Shown in pieces: positions 25,220 through 34,787 of a stretch of 64,000 bases of DNA. The translations under genes and the position numbers were made by a program. The notes beneath the pieces were generated by a model. The model did no database searches and was not told the DNA's origin. It worked only from the letters and a program-made list of their open reading frames with translations. The first letter of the stretch is position 1; the number at the start of each line of letters is the position of its first letter. Origin of the DNA: JAVVHH01 sp964613945 (lineage in GTDB: Bacteria > Pseudomonadota > Alphaproteobacteria > Acetobacterales > Acetobacteraceae); assembly GCA_964613945.1 (NCBI GenBank), contig CAZTJC010000018.1, positions 1 to 64,000 on the forward strand, read 5' to 3'.

Positions 25220-28200
25220 GGCGTGTTTCCCTGCGGCTTCATGCCCGCGAGTTCCAGGTAGTCGCGCACCATGTCCGGCGGTGGACCGTCACCCCGCTTA
25301 GCGATGCCGACGATGGCGGCCCGCAGCGTGGTCGCCGGAGCGTCGGGCGGCACCTGCGCCTCCAGCACGTAGCGCCCGGGCGGCAGCGCGACGAGTTGGG
25401 CGATACCGGTGCCGATGACCCGGCCGGCCTCGTCCAGCAGGCGGGCGGTGGCGCGGTCCGGATCGGCGCGCAGGCCGACGCCGATCGTCGCGGGATGGTC
25501 GAGGCTGAAGCCGAATGCCGCCGCACCGCCGGGCGAAACGATCGTCTCCGGGCCAAGCCCCTCGCCGACTTGCAGGATCGGCGCAGCACGGACGGCGAGC
25601 GAACCGGTCAGCGCACCATCGCCGAGCGGAAACAGGCGCAGCGCCGACTCGCCTGCCAGCAGCACCCGGTCAAGCTCGGCACCCGCGGGGTAGAGCGCGG
25701 GCTGGCCATCGCCGATCCGCAGCACGACCGGCGCGGTGGTGCTGACGTGAACCAGGGCCGGGCCATCTGCCTGCAGGCCGAATGCGGCGGCTGCACCGGA
25801 GAGCGCGACCTGCGCCGGCAGTGCCAGCGCCTGCAGCGGCGCGTTAGGCCACGGCGACGCGCCCGGCGCCTCGACCCAGAGCGCGAGCGCGCCCGCCGCA
25901 TGCTCGACGATGGCACGGCCGGCGCCGGTCAGCGGGAGATCCGGGCCGCTGGTGATCAAACCGGCCGCGTCGATCAGCGTGAGCGTGCCGGGACCGGAAA
26001 GCCGCAATCGACCGCCTTTCGCGCCAGTCACCGCCGTCTCGAACGATCCGGCGGCCCCGAAGAAGCGCGTGCGGACCGCGCCCGGCCCCAGGCTGTCTGC
26101 CGGCGCCGGCACGGTCGCAAGCATGACCGGTGCCGCAACCGGTCCCGGATTGACCAGCAATACATCGACCCAATCACCGGTGACGCTCCGGCTGACCGGG
26201 GCGTCGCCGGCCCACTGGATCTGCCGGGGCGCGTGCCACCCCGGCACGGCGCCGGTTCCGGCCGCCAGCACCAGGTCCAGCCGCTTGGCGCCCGGCGGCA
26301 GCGTGACCGGCACCGCGCCGCCCGCCGGCAGCACGAGCTGCAGCGCCGTATCGACGGCGACGGGCGCGGCGAGTTTCAGCGCCACCCGCCGCAGATCGAC
26401 GCGCTGCGAACCGGCCCCGCCCTGCAGCGAGACCGCCGATCCGGCCAGTGCGATGACGCTGCCGGGCGCCCACCCGGTCGCGGCCCCCAGGCTGGGCTGC
26501 CCGGCACCGGCGCGCGCCAGCCAGAGCTGCGGGCCATCGACGGCCGGCAAGCTCACGCCGAAACCCTCCGGCACCGTCAGCGCGATCGTCTCTCCCGCTG
26601 CCGGCGACATCGGCTCCACCCGCGCCGCGCCGGCCGGCCCGAGCAGCCACACATCTCCCGCCACCGGCGAAACAGCCCCCGCCACCGACGCGAGCCCCCG
26701 GCCCGGCCGGCTTCCCATCCGCACCGCATCGCCCGCGTGCACCGCGGCCAACCCGGCCGGCACTGCCACCCGCGCCACCGCGAGCGGCCCCGCCATGCCA
26801 TCGAGCGTCGTCAGCATGACCTCACCCGCCGGTTGTGCGTCCGCCGCGACCGTGCGGGCTACCGCGCGCACCGGTTCGGCCCCGCCATCGACGAGCCAGG
26901 CCTGCACGCGCCACTCCGCCGGGTCGGCGTCGCCCGGCACGGCGACCGCGGGCATATGTCCCTGGTCAAGCGCCACGACCTCCCAGGCCGCGCCCCCCCG
27001 CTGCTCCAGCGACAACACCAGTTCGGCCGCCGACTGCGCCTGCGCAATCAGAAGCTGCCCTAGGGCCGGCGTCGGCAGTGACAATACGTGCACGCCGTTT
27101 CCCTCGAGCGCGGTGACCATCGCCGGCGCCGCGACCGCGTCCAGCGTCTGCGGCAGCGTCAGGCGGATCTCGGTCGTGGCAGCCGGTTGGCTGCCATCGT
27201 CGCTCGCGGCTGGCGCGTCGGCATCGTCGCTGGCCGCTGACGTCGCCTTCGCTTCGGCGGTCTGGCTGGCGATCGTCTGCGCATCCGACATGCTGTCATC
27301 AGCGCTATCGTCGGCCGCAGCATCGCCGTCGGCCGCCTGCGGCGCATCGCGCTGTTCGGTCGCCGTGACGGTCGGCGCGGTCGCCGCGGCGAGATTCAAC
27401 GTGTAGGCACCGGCCGCTAGCGGACGCGACACGGCGACGTTCCAGTCGCCCTCGCGCGGTCCATAGCGGCCGATCACGTGCCGCCCGGCATCGCGCAGCA
27501 CGGCGCGGAGCGGGGTGCTGCCGAAGCTGGTCAGGCTCACCACGCGCGCAGCGTCGATCGCGAACGGCACCGTCGCCGGAAGCGTCACCTGCCGCGGCCG
27601 GTCCGGCTGCAGCTCGATGCTGTCGAGCGCGACGGTGTAGGCCGCACGGTCGTTGCGCCCCAGGCTGGTCACGTCCAGCTGGTAGCCGCCCGGTGGCAGC
27701 ATGCCCCGCCAGGTGCCGAGGATCCGCTGCACCGAGCCCGGCCCGCGCAACTCACCGATCATCGCGGTATCGAGGGTGAGCGTCACCATTGCCGCGCCAT
27801 CCAGGGTGAAACGCCACTGATCCGGCATGCGTGGCGCGGACTGGCTGGCGGGCTCGCGCCAGGTCGCCGCCTGCGCCGCGCCGAATGGCAGCGCGTGCGG
27901 GCCGTGCCCCATGATCGCGGCTGGCGGCTCCGTTGTCCGAAGCCGCACGACGATGTCACGGGCCGTGGGCAACGGCTCGACCAGCAATCGAGCCAGCCCC
28001 GCCGCCATCCTGCGTTCCAGCCCATCCAGCGGACCAGGCCGAGTGAGCGGCCAGCCCTGCTCGTCCTCGAGCCGACCGCCCCAAGCCGTGCCCAGGCCCA
28101 GCACGTCGAAATGCAGGGTGGCGGCCGCGGCGACGTCGATCGGGATGGCCGCCCCAGTGCCGGCGGGAAGACTGGCGCGGACGGTGCCACCCGGCGCCAG

Positions 28201-30630
28201 GGCAGCAGTGGTGAGCAGCGGTGCCGGCGTCGCGAGGAGGCCGGCATGACCGGCGGAGTCCTCGGCGGTGACCGAAACGCGGTAGCGCCCGGCCCGCAGC
28301 ATGGTCTGCATCAGCATGTTCTGTCCGACGCCGTTGGCCTCCCCCGTGGCGATCTCCGGCAGGAACGCGGTGCCGAGCCGACCCGCGGTGCGCAGCCGCC
28401 CGGTGGTCTCGATGCGATAAAGCCCGCCGGTTGCGACGGACAGGCCGAAGGAGGCGCTCTGCTGGTTCGCCAGGTCGAAGTAGGTCGGCGTGCCGGCCCG
28501 CATATCGGTCTGCTGGTCCAATGGCGTCGGTGCCGGGATCGCGGCGGCCGGCGGCATGGTCCGTCGCCAGGCCAGCACGACGGTGCGCGCATGGTCGGCC
28601 GGCGGCACCGTGACAATGGTGCCGCCGGCGGCTGCGCGGCTGGTGAAGGGGACCCGGCCGCGGCCGATCTCCATGACCTCCAGCGTGCCGCCCGGCGTGA
28701 TCGAGACCGGGACGTCCGTGCTTGCCAGGGCCGCGAGCGTGATGGCGAGCGGGCCTTCCGCAAGCGCAACCGGCGCCGGTCGCGCGGCAAGGCCGATCGT
28801 CACGCCCGGCGCGGTGTTGCCGAGCAGGCGGAACTGCTCGCCTGCCGCAAGCGTCTGCACTCCGAATGGCAGCACCGGGTCGCGCGGCAGCGCTTCAGCC
28901 AGCGGCGGAGTCAGTCCGGGTGCCCCTAGCGTGACCTCGACCGCCCCGAACGCGCCGGGCTGCGGCCGCAGCGTGAAGGCGAAGTAGCCTTCCGGGAGAT
29001 TGTCTTGGCTCCGAGTGGATTGGGTCGCGACGCCGGTGCTGCGCAGCGTCACCGGGCCGCCGAGGCTGTGAGCGAACAGCGTGGTCGGCCCGCGCAAATT
29101 GAAGCCGGTGCGCCAGCCCGTAGTTGGGCCGAGAGTCGGCAGCGTGTCGGCCACGATGCGGGCCGGGCGCGCGCTGCCGTCATCGCGCAGCAGCAGCAGC
29201 GTCGGCGGCACCGCATCCCCGCCAGCGCCTTCGGCCACGGCGGACAGCCAATAGGTGCCCGGCTTGCGCAGGCTCGCCGCCGTGCTGCGATCCAGCGCGC
29301 GCAGCGTGTAGCGCTGGCCCTGCACGGCGCGGAGTTCAACCGCGCCAGCCTCATCCACCGCCACGGCCAGCCGCGCCATAGGCTCGCGGCTGTCCCGCTC
29401 GATCATCGCCTCGTGGACGCCGACCGACAACCCGGCTGCGGCGGCGGTCGGCAAGGCGAGCGTGAGCAGGGTCGCCGTCGGCGGGCGCTGGAACACCTCG
29501 CTTCCGAACGGGCCGACCTGGCCCTCGGCCCAGCCCGCCTCAAGCGCTTCGGACAGCCCGGCGCGCAGATGGAAAGGCTGGCTGGCATCGCCATCCGTCC
29601 AACTCGCCACCCGGCCACCATAGGCCACGGCCAGATACGTGCCGGGCTCGACCTGCCCGATCAGCCGCATATCGGTCAGCCGGTGACCCGGCGATGGCTC
29701 GATCGACGTCACCTGCGGCTGCAGCTCGCTCAACGCGCGGCCATCCCGCCACAGCCGCAGATCGGCCAACGCGCGTCCCGCCGCCTCGATACGCACCGTG
29801 CCGGACGCTGGCACCGCCAGCCAGAACGCGCGCTGCTCGCCATCGGCCAGCGTGGCGGTGAGCGGCTCGCCGGGCTGCGGCAGTGCGGCGGGCGGGGCCG
29901 CGTCATGGAACGGCTGCACCTCGAGCCCCACCACGCCGGACGCTCCCGGCGCCGACAGCACAAGCACCTTGTAGTCGCCGATATCCAGCAACTCGTCGAT
30001 CCGCCCATCCTGCGACCCGGCCGCCCCCGCCACGTCGGACGGCCCGGTGAGCATGTCCACCAACTGCAGCGCGGCCCCGCCCGCGCTCTTGGCCGAGAGT
30101 GAGAAACGGCCCGGACTGGTCACGTGCAGCAACGTCTCGGCCTGTGGTGCGGCAGGCAGGCTGGTTCGATCGAGCCTGGCCGCTGCCGTTGGGATAGCGG
30201 TTGAGGGAATGCCGGGCGGCGCACGCCGGGTTGCGACCGGTGCTGGGGCCGGTGTTGGGGCCGGTATCGACGTGGGCAACGGCGTGGGTGCCAGCGCGGC
30301 GATACGCGCCGTGAGCTGGGCTTTGAGGCATGCCGGGATCGCCGGAACCGGCAGCGCGCAGGCGGCATCGCGCTGCTTCAGCCACCGAAGTTGTTCCTGC
30401 CGCAGAGCGTCCCGTTGCGCCGGCGCACGCGTCGAAGCGTCGCTGTAGGCTTGCGCCACCGATCGATCGAGCCCGATCAATCCGGGATCTGCGCAGATCG
30501 CCCGCTCGGTCGGCGAGCGCGCTTTGCTGCACTCGATACCCGGCATCGAGCCCTGCGCCGCCGCCATGCCGGACTGAACCGTCGCTGCGATGAGCATGAC
30601 GCACAACAAGCGGGTTGGCATCATGAGCAT
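25216..30630 (-). CDS. Giant exported protein with N-terminal LprI-like domain
   Basis: A 1,804-residue protein: signal peptide (about residues 1-26), an LprI-like (DUF1311) domain at about residues 32-105 (ECSKARSPTERAICADP, LDRSVAQAYSDA, LRQEQLRWLKQRDAAC), a Pro/Thr/Ala-rich linker near 115-135, then about 1,650 residues of beta-rich Gly/Ala-rich sequence reminiscent of repeated pre-peptidase-like or beta-sandwich modules (LEVQPFHDAAPP, GTYLAVAYGG, GRYRVSVTAEDSAG, GAYTLNLAAA). An acidic low-complexity linker at about 1090-1155 divides the two halves. LprI in Mycobacterium inhibits lysozyme; activity here is inference. The ATG at 30630 has AGGGA at a good distance. It starts the A2M-PbpC operon. 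I do not know this architecture. Confidence 0.75.
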   Translation of the reverse strand: MLMMPTRLLCVMLIAATVQSGMAAAQGSMPGIECSKARSPTERAICADPGLIGLDRSVAQAYSDASTRAPAQRDALRQEQLRWLKQRDAACALPVPAIPACLKAQLTARIAALAPTPLPTSIPAPTPAPAPVATRRAPPGIPSTAIPTAAARLDRTSLPAAPQAETLLHVTSPGRFSLSAKSAGGAALQLVDMLTGPSDVAGAAGSQDGRIDELLDIGDYKVLVLSAPGASGVVGLEVQPFHDAAPPAALPQPGEPLTATLADGEQRAFWLAVPASGTVRIEAAGRALADLRLWRDGRALSELQPQVTSIEPSPGHRLTDMRLIGQVEPGTYLAVAYGGRVASWTDGDASQPFHLRAGLSEALEAGWAEGQVGPFGSEVFQRPPTATLLTLALPTAAAAGLSVGVHEAMIERDSREPMARLAVAVDEAGAVELRAVQGQRYTLRALDRSTAASLRKPGTYWLSAVAEGAGGDAVPPTLLLLRDDGSARPARIVADTLPTLGPTTGWRTGFNLRGPTTLFAHSLGGPVTLRSTGVATQSTRSQDNLPEGYFAFTLRPQPGAFGAVEVTLGAPGLTPPLAEALPRDPVLPFGVQTLAAGEQFRLLGNTAPGVTIGLAARPAPVALAEGPLAITLAALASTDVPVSITPGGTLEVMEIGRGRVPFTSRAAAGGTIVTVPPADHARTVVLAWRRTMPPAAAIPAPTPLDQQTDMRAGTPTYFDLANQQSASFGLSVATGGLYRIETTGRLRTAGRLGTAFLPEIATGEANGVGQNMLMQTMLRAGRYRVSVTAEDSAGHAGLLATPAPLLTTAALAPGGTVRASLPAGTGAAIPIDVAAAATLHFDVLGLGTAWGGRLEDEQGWPLTRPGPLDGLERRMAAGLARLLVEPLPTARDIVVRLRTTEPPAAIMGHGPHALPFGAAQAATWREPASQSAPRMPDQWRFTLDGAAMVTLTLDTAMIGELRGPGSVQRILGTWRGMLPPGGYQLDVTSLGRNDRAAYTVALDSIELQPDRPRQVTLPATVPFAIDAARVVSLTSFGSTPLRAVLRDAGRHVIGRYGPREGDWNVAVSRPLAAGAYTLNLAAATAPTVTATEQRDAPQAADGDAAADDSADDSMSDAQTIASQTAEAKATSAASDDADAPAASDDGSQPAATTEIRLTLPQTLDAVAAPAMVTALEGNGVHVLSLPTPALGQLLIAQAQSAAELVLSLEQRGGAAWEVVALDQGHMPAVAVPGDADPAEWRVQAWLVDGGAEPVRAVARTVAADAQPAGEVMLTTLDGMAGPLAVARVAVPAGLAAVHAGDAVRMGSRPGRGLASVAGAVSPVAGDVWLLGPAGAARVEPMSPAAGETIALTVPEGFGVSLPAVDGPQLWLARAGAGQPSLGAATGWAPGSVIALAGSAVSLQGGAGSQRVDLRRVALKLAAPVAVDTALQLVLPAGGAVPVTLPPGAKRLDLVLAAGTGAVPGWHAPRQIQWAGDAPVSRSVTGDWVDVLLVNPGPVAAPVMLATVPAPADSLGPGAVRTRFFGAAGSFETAVTGAKGGRLRLSGPGTLTLIDAAGLITSGPDLPLTGAGRAIVEHAAGALALWVEAPGASPWPNAPLQALALPAQVALSGAAAAFGLQADGPALVHVSTTAPVVLRIGDGQPALYPAGAELDRVLLAGESALRLFPLGDGALTGSLAVRAAPILQVGEGLGPETIVSPGGAAAFGFSLDHPATIGVGLRADPDRATARLLDEAGRVIGTGIAQLVALPPGRYVLEAQVPPDAPATTLRAAIVGIAKRGDGPPPDMVRDYLELAGMKPQGNTP

Positions 30631-30758
30631 CGGGCATCCCTGAACTATCGCTCGATCATCTCACGCCGGGCTCGTTGCCGAAACCCTCCTTTCTCACGAC
30701 GCGCGGAAACGGTGCGGCTGTTAAGATGTTGTTCACCGCCCATCCATAAGATGGCGGC
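30631..30758. promoter_or_regulatory. Divergent promoter region between envelope and pel operons
   Basis: The 128 bp between two diverging long operons must hold both promoters. I see no clear -35/-10 pair or palindrome of note on either strand. Confidence 0.4.
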
Positions 30759-32363
30759 ATGCCAGGCGAGAAAATCTCCTCTGCTCGGCCCGGCATGCAC
30801 CGTGCGGTGCGATCCGTGGCTCGAGGAAACATCGGTACCGGTCCAATCGCCGGCATCGCCCTACTGGTTGTCGCCCTGATGTTCGCCGCGTCCAGCGCTC
30901 GGGCCCAAGAACCGCCCGCCGACCGATACACGGTCACGTTCTTCTCGAAGCCAACAACGGTTCGAAGCTCACCCGATGGGCGTGAACTCCTCGTGGTCTT
31001 CCCCGGCGCCATGCCGGATGGCGAGGTGGACCGGGTTACCCATGCGCTGGGCACCCTGCTCGAATCGTATGCGGAAGGATATGGCGCCCTCCGCTTCCGG
31101 CTGACGATGCCGGTCCGCGCCTCCCTGGCCTCCAGCAGCGATCGGCGAACGATCGAAATCGTGCCGGAGGCCAGCGCGCGCGCCAGCCTGGAGGACGAGC
31201 GCCGGTTGCAACTGCTGAAAGCGCGCGAGCAGGCGCGGGAAGGTGACGTCGCGGGCGCCCGCGCCAACCTGCAGCGCATCGTGGCCGAGCGGCCGCAAGA
31301 CATCGAGCCGCGCCTCGCACTGGCCGATACCGAGATCGGCGTCTCGCGCTGGCAGCACGCGCTCGGGCTGTATGACGGCATCCTGCGCTTGTTTCCGGAG
31401 GCGACCGATATCGGACGCGATCGCACTGGGCTCATGCTTCAGCATGCGCCGTCGGTGCGGACCGATGCCGGCCTGACGTTCGGCCCCGGCGGAGAACGTG
31501 CGCAGAGCGGAACCGTGAGTGGCGACATGCCCCTAGGCGAGACCTGGCGTGTCGGGGCATCGGTGCAGACGACTCACGACACCATTCGCGGCTTGCGCCG
31601 ATCGGGCTCTGCGATTGCAGCCGATTATGACGGGACGAAGCTACTTCAGGACCTATCGCTGACGCATCAATGGCAGACGCCGACCGACACCACGCGGATC
31701 GACGTGTTCACCGCGCTTCGGACGGTCGGCGCCTCCTTCTCCCAGACCCTGACAACGTCGTTCGGCCAGACCACGGTCGGCGGGTACTACCATCAGCCCT
31801 ATTGGGGCACGGTGATGGCGTTCGCCGCCAATGCACGCCGTGACCAGCTCGGCATCGCACATGCCGTGTCGCTGCCGGACCGGTGGCAAGCCCAGATCGG
31901 CGCCGGGCTGATCCGCTACGGCCTGCCGGGCTACGACAGCGTCGCCGCCGGCCCCAGCGCGCTGGCCGGGATCAGCCGCGGCCTGCCGGATCGCTGGATG
32001 CCGCTACAGGACATGCAGGTCCGGCTCGGATACCGCCTGGAGGCGGAATACTTGTCCAACGTCCAGTTGGGGCCGACATCGGCCGGACCGCTTCCTTTGC
32101 TCGATGTCCGCAAGCGCGAGGTCCACAGCCTTTACGCGGACAGTTCGACACCGATCGGTCCGGGTCTGGCCACGGTATCGTTGGGCTACGCGCTCGACCG
32201 TTTCGGCGGCGGCGGTCCGCAGGCTCTCATCCGCTACGGCAGTGGCCAGGACAGCGATCGGCTGTCGTTTTCGGTCGAGGCCGGGCTCGGCCCGTCCCTC
32301 GATGTCCGCACACGCACCCTGTTTCACGTCGGCGGCTCACTCGTGTGGCGCCTGGGCGAATGA
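30759..32363 (+). CDS. pelB: PelB-like outer-membrane beta-barrel half with short TPR region
   Basis: A 534-residue exported protein: N-terminal signal (about residues 28-50, cleavage near ARA-Q), a small alpha/beta region (VTFFSKPTTVRSSPDG...), TPR-like helices at about 145-225 (LLKAREQAREGDVAGARANL, ALADTEIGVSRWQHALGLYD), then about 300 residues of alternating strands (GTVSGDMPLGETWRVGASVQ, QTTVGGYYHQPYW, RTRTLFHVGGSLVWRLGE) typical of an outer-membrane barrel. It opens the pel operon. In Pseudomonas aeruginosa PelB is one chain with TM, TPRs and a C-terminal barrel. Here the barrel part is this gene and the TM/TPR part is at 40855. The barrel assignment is inference from strand pattern and operon. 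An ATG at 30795 is an alternative start. Confidence 0.75.
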   Translation: MPGEKISSARPGMHRAVRSVARGNIGTGPIAGIALLVVALMFAASSARAQEPPADRYTVTFFSKPTTVRSSPDGRELLVVFPGAMPDGEVDRVTHALGTLLESYAEGYGALRFRLTMPVRASLASSSDRRTIEIVPEASARASLEDERRLQLLKAREQAREGDVAGARANLQRIVAERPQDIEPRLALADTEIGVSRWQHALGLYDGILRLFPEATDIGRDRTGLMLQHAPSVRTDAGLTFGPGGERAQSGTVSGDMPLGETWRVGASVQTTHDTIRGLRRSGSAIAADYDGTKLLQDLSLTHQWQTPTDTTRIDVFTALRTVGASFSQTLTTSFGQTTVGGYYHQPYWGTVMAFAANARRDQLGIAHAVSLPDRWQAQIGAGLIRYGLPGYDSVAAGPSALAGISRGLPDRWMPLQDMQVRLGYRLEAEYLSNVQLGPTSAGPLPLLDVRKREVHSLYADSSTPIGPGLATVSLGYALDRFGGGGPQALIRYGSGQDSDRLSFSVEAGLGPSLDVRTRTLFHVGGSLVWRLGE

Positions 32364-32382
32364 GCGATCGGATGAACCATCC

Positions 32383-33738
32383 ATGACCACTGCCCTCGAC
32401 CGCCGCCCGGCACGACCGATCGGGCCGGCCGTTCTGAACGCACGCTTCGCCTGGCGCGGTGTCGTGGAAGCGGTGGCGCTGATCACCGCCATGCTCGTGT
32501 TCGATCGCTTGTTCGGCAACGGGCACCGTTTTCTGGGCGTCGAGCCACATCCGTTCGGCATCGCGGTGTTGCTGGTCGCCGCGCAGTACGGCACCGCCGA
32601 GGCCGCCGCGGCCTCGATTTTTGCGACGCTCGCGTTGCTGGCCTTCAACATCCCGGAACAGGATTTCGACCAGGAGCATTACGCTTGGCTCCAGGGCATG
32701 GTGCGCGATCCGCTGATCTGGCTCAGCACGTCGTTGATCGTCGGCGAGATCACCGCGCGCGCGCGGCAGCGCTCGCGTGAGGCGGCAGCGCTCGCGATCC
32801 GCCGCGAAGGCGAGTTGGGCACCATGGTTCAGGCCAACACCGAACTCGTATCGCGCATCACGGTGCTGGAAACGCGCATGGCCGGGCAGCAGCGCACCGT
32901 GACATCGATCTACGAAGCAGCCCGCGGGCTCGGCCCCAGCCGGGACGCGGTGCTGTACGGTGCGCTCGCGCTGATCCGCGCGGCGACGGGCGCGACCCGG
33001 GCCTCAATCTTCCTGCTGGAAGGCAACGTCTTAACGCCGGTCGGCGGCGACGGCTGGAACAGCGGCGAGCGCTCGGCGCCGATTTTGGCCGACACCGCTT
33101 GCTTTCAGGCGCTCGTCGGCGAGCGCCGCTGCCTGCTGGTCAACAACGCGGTCGATCGCGAGATCCTCGGCAACCTGGGCCTGCTCGCGGGTCCGCTGCT
33201 GACAGCCGAGGGCGCGGTCAAAGGCGCGTTGTTCGTCGAGGCGATCCCGTTCACGCAGCTTCATCTTGGCGCGGTGGCGGGTTTCCGCTCCGTCTGCGAC
33301 TGGGTCGGCGACGGCGTCGACAAGGCCGAACGTTACGAAACAGCCGAGCAGGGCCGCTTCCTCGTCGAAGGCTCCAGCCTGGTCTCTGCCGCACAAGCCG
33401 ACCGGGTGGTCGGCCTTCTCGGCGCTACGGCACGCCGGATCGGCTTCGATTTGAGCTTGATGCGCCTCGATCTCACACCGGAGATCGCATCGGGCGAACC
33501 GCGGCGCACGCTGATCACCGTCATGGAAGCAGTGCTGCGCGATACCGACCTGCTGATTGAGGGTGACCAACCGGACCGGCTGCGCGTGCTGATGCCCGGC
33601 ACGGCACTGCGCAACGTGCCCGTGGTGGCGGAGAAGCTGCATACGGCTCTGGCGATGCAGGACCGGGCGCTGCGCGACAGCGTCACGATCTCCTGGCTCG
33701 CCCTCAACCAAGTGGCACGGCAGGAGATGGTCGCATGA
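32383..33738 (+). CDS. pelD: PelD, c-di-GMP receptor of Pel synthesis
   Basis: A 451-residue inner-membrane protein: four N-terminal helices (about 25-125), a coiled-coil stretch (RQRSREAAALAIRREGELGT), a GAF domain (about 165-300) and a degenerate GGDEF domain with no catalytic motif. The inhibitory-site sequence RDTD (R386 to D389) matches the RxxD site through which P. aeruginosa PelD binds cyclic di-GMP, so allosteric activation of Pel export is likely conserved. The last codons overlap pelE by 4 bp (ATGA). The domain order and the operon context make this a firm call. Confidence 0.93.
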   Translation: MTTALDRRPARPIGPAVLNARFAWRGVVEAVALITAMLVFDRLFGNGHRFLGVEPHPFGIAVLLVAAQYGTAEAAAASIFATLALLAFNIPEQDFDQEHYAWLQGMVRDPLIWLSTSLIVGEITARARQRSREAAALAIRREGELGTMVQANTELVSRITVLETRMAGQQRTVTSIYEAARGLGPSRDAVLYGALALIRAATGATRASIFLLEGNVLTPVGGDGWNSGERSAPILADTACFQALVGERRCLLVNNAVDREILGNLGLLAGPLLTAEGAVKGALFVEAIPFTQLHLGAVAGFRSVCDWVGDGVDKAERYETAEQGRFLVEGSSLVSAAQADRVVGLLGATARRIGFDLSLMRLDLTPEIASGEPRRTLITVMEAVLRDTDLLIEGDQPDRLRVLMPGTALRNVPVVAEKLHTALAMQDRALRDSVTISWLALNQVARQEMVA

Positions 33739-34787
33739 CCAGCTCGCTCCCGCACTGGACGAACAACACCGCACGCGTTCTGAGAGCAGCCACCGCACTG
33801 CTCGCGATCGAGCTCGGCTGCATCGTCCTGGCGACAGGCGCCACCCCGATGGCCGCCGTCGTATTGCATGTATCCTGCTGCGCCGCCTTCGCCTGGTTGG
33901 CCTTCCGGCGTGGTGCCGCTCGAACACCGGCGGCGGCCACGGTGAGAGTCGTGGCTCTTACCGCTCCCTTCCTGGGGCCGGTCGCCGCATTGGCCGGATT
34001 GGTCATCCTGGCAGTCATCGCCGTCGCGCACGACCCGGTGGCCAATGCGTCGATGTGGCACGAGCACCTGTTCCCTAACCTCGCCGTCGATGAACTGACC
34101 GAACGCACGGAGGAGATCAGCCGCCGCCAATCCGGCAACGACGGCGCCGGCGAGATCGAGTCGTTCTTTGACGTGCTGCAGTGGGGCACGCTGCCGGAAA
34201 AGGAACACGTTCTTTCCCTCATCAGCCGCAGTTTCCGCCCTGAATTCGCCCCGGTCTTGCGCGCCGGCCTGGCCGTCGACGACCTCGGACTGCGCGCCCA
34301 GGCAGCAGCAGGCTTGTCGATGCTGGAAACCCGTATCTCGGCCCGGCTGGGCAATCTGCAGGAAGCGTTCCGTGACGCCGGCCCGGAGGAGCGGAACGTC
34401 GCCGCGATCGATCTGGCCCTGGCCTTGTCGGACGCGGCGCATACAGGCCTCTACGATGAGGCGCGAAGCGCAGAAATGCGCCGCGAGATCGTGTCGATTT
34501 TGACGGAGTGCGCAGACCCGGGTGATTCACGAAGCAGCACGATGCTGGGGCGAACGCTGATCCAACTCGGCGAGTTCGATCGCGCCGTCGAGACCTTGAG
34601 TGCTGCTGCTGACGCGACCACCTCTGGTGAAGCGGCATTCGACTGGTTGCTGGAAGGCGTGTTCCGTCAGGGCGACTACCGTCGCATCGGCTCGTTAGTT
34701 GAAAGCCGTGCAGAGAGCGTCCGCAGCTTGGTTCAACAGGATGGGCCGCTGGCGCCCGCACTTCGGTTCTGGGGCGCTGCGGCATGA
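33735..34787 (+). CDS. pelE: PelE, membrane-anchored TPR subunit
   Basis: A 350-residue protein with two N-terminal membrane helices (about 18-50 and 72-97) and a cytoplasmic alpha-helical TPR-like body (ELTERTEEISRRQSG..., TMLGRTLIQLGEFDRAVETL, DWLLEGVFRQGDYRRIG). In the Pel system PelE joins PelD, PelF and PelG in the inner-membrane synthase complex. It is translationally coupled at both ends, overlapping pelD and pelF by 4 bp each. PelE is poorly conserved between species; the call depends largely on topology and position. Confidence 0.82.
   Translation: MTSSLPHWTNNTARVLRAATALLAIELGCIVLATGATPMAAVVLHVSCCAAFAWLAFRRGAARTPAAATVRVVALTAPFLGPVAALAGLVILAVIAVAHDPVANASMWHEHLFPNLAVDELTERTEEISRRQSGNDGAGEIESFFDVLQWGTLPEKEHVLSLISRSFRPEFAPVLRAGLAVDDLGLRAQAAAGLSMLETRISARLGNLQEAFRDAGPEERNVAAIDLALALSDAAHTGLYDEARSAEMRREIVSILTECADPGDSRSSTMLGRTLIQLGEFDRAVETLSAAADATTSGEAAFDWLLEGVFRQGDYRRIGSLVESRAESVRSLVQQDGPLAPALRFWGAAA

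Noticed and set aside
23114..25261. 715-codon plus-strand frame opposite the start of the A2M gene
   Set aside because: Same reason; an effect of G+C-rich codon use, with no ribosome site or family similarity.
25396..27406. Two long plus-strand frames opposite the giant LprI-like gene
   Set aside because: Repetitive Arg/Pro/Ser composition and overlap with a coupled operon on the other strand.
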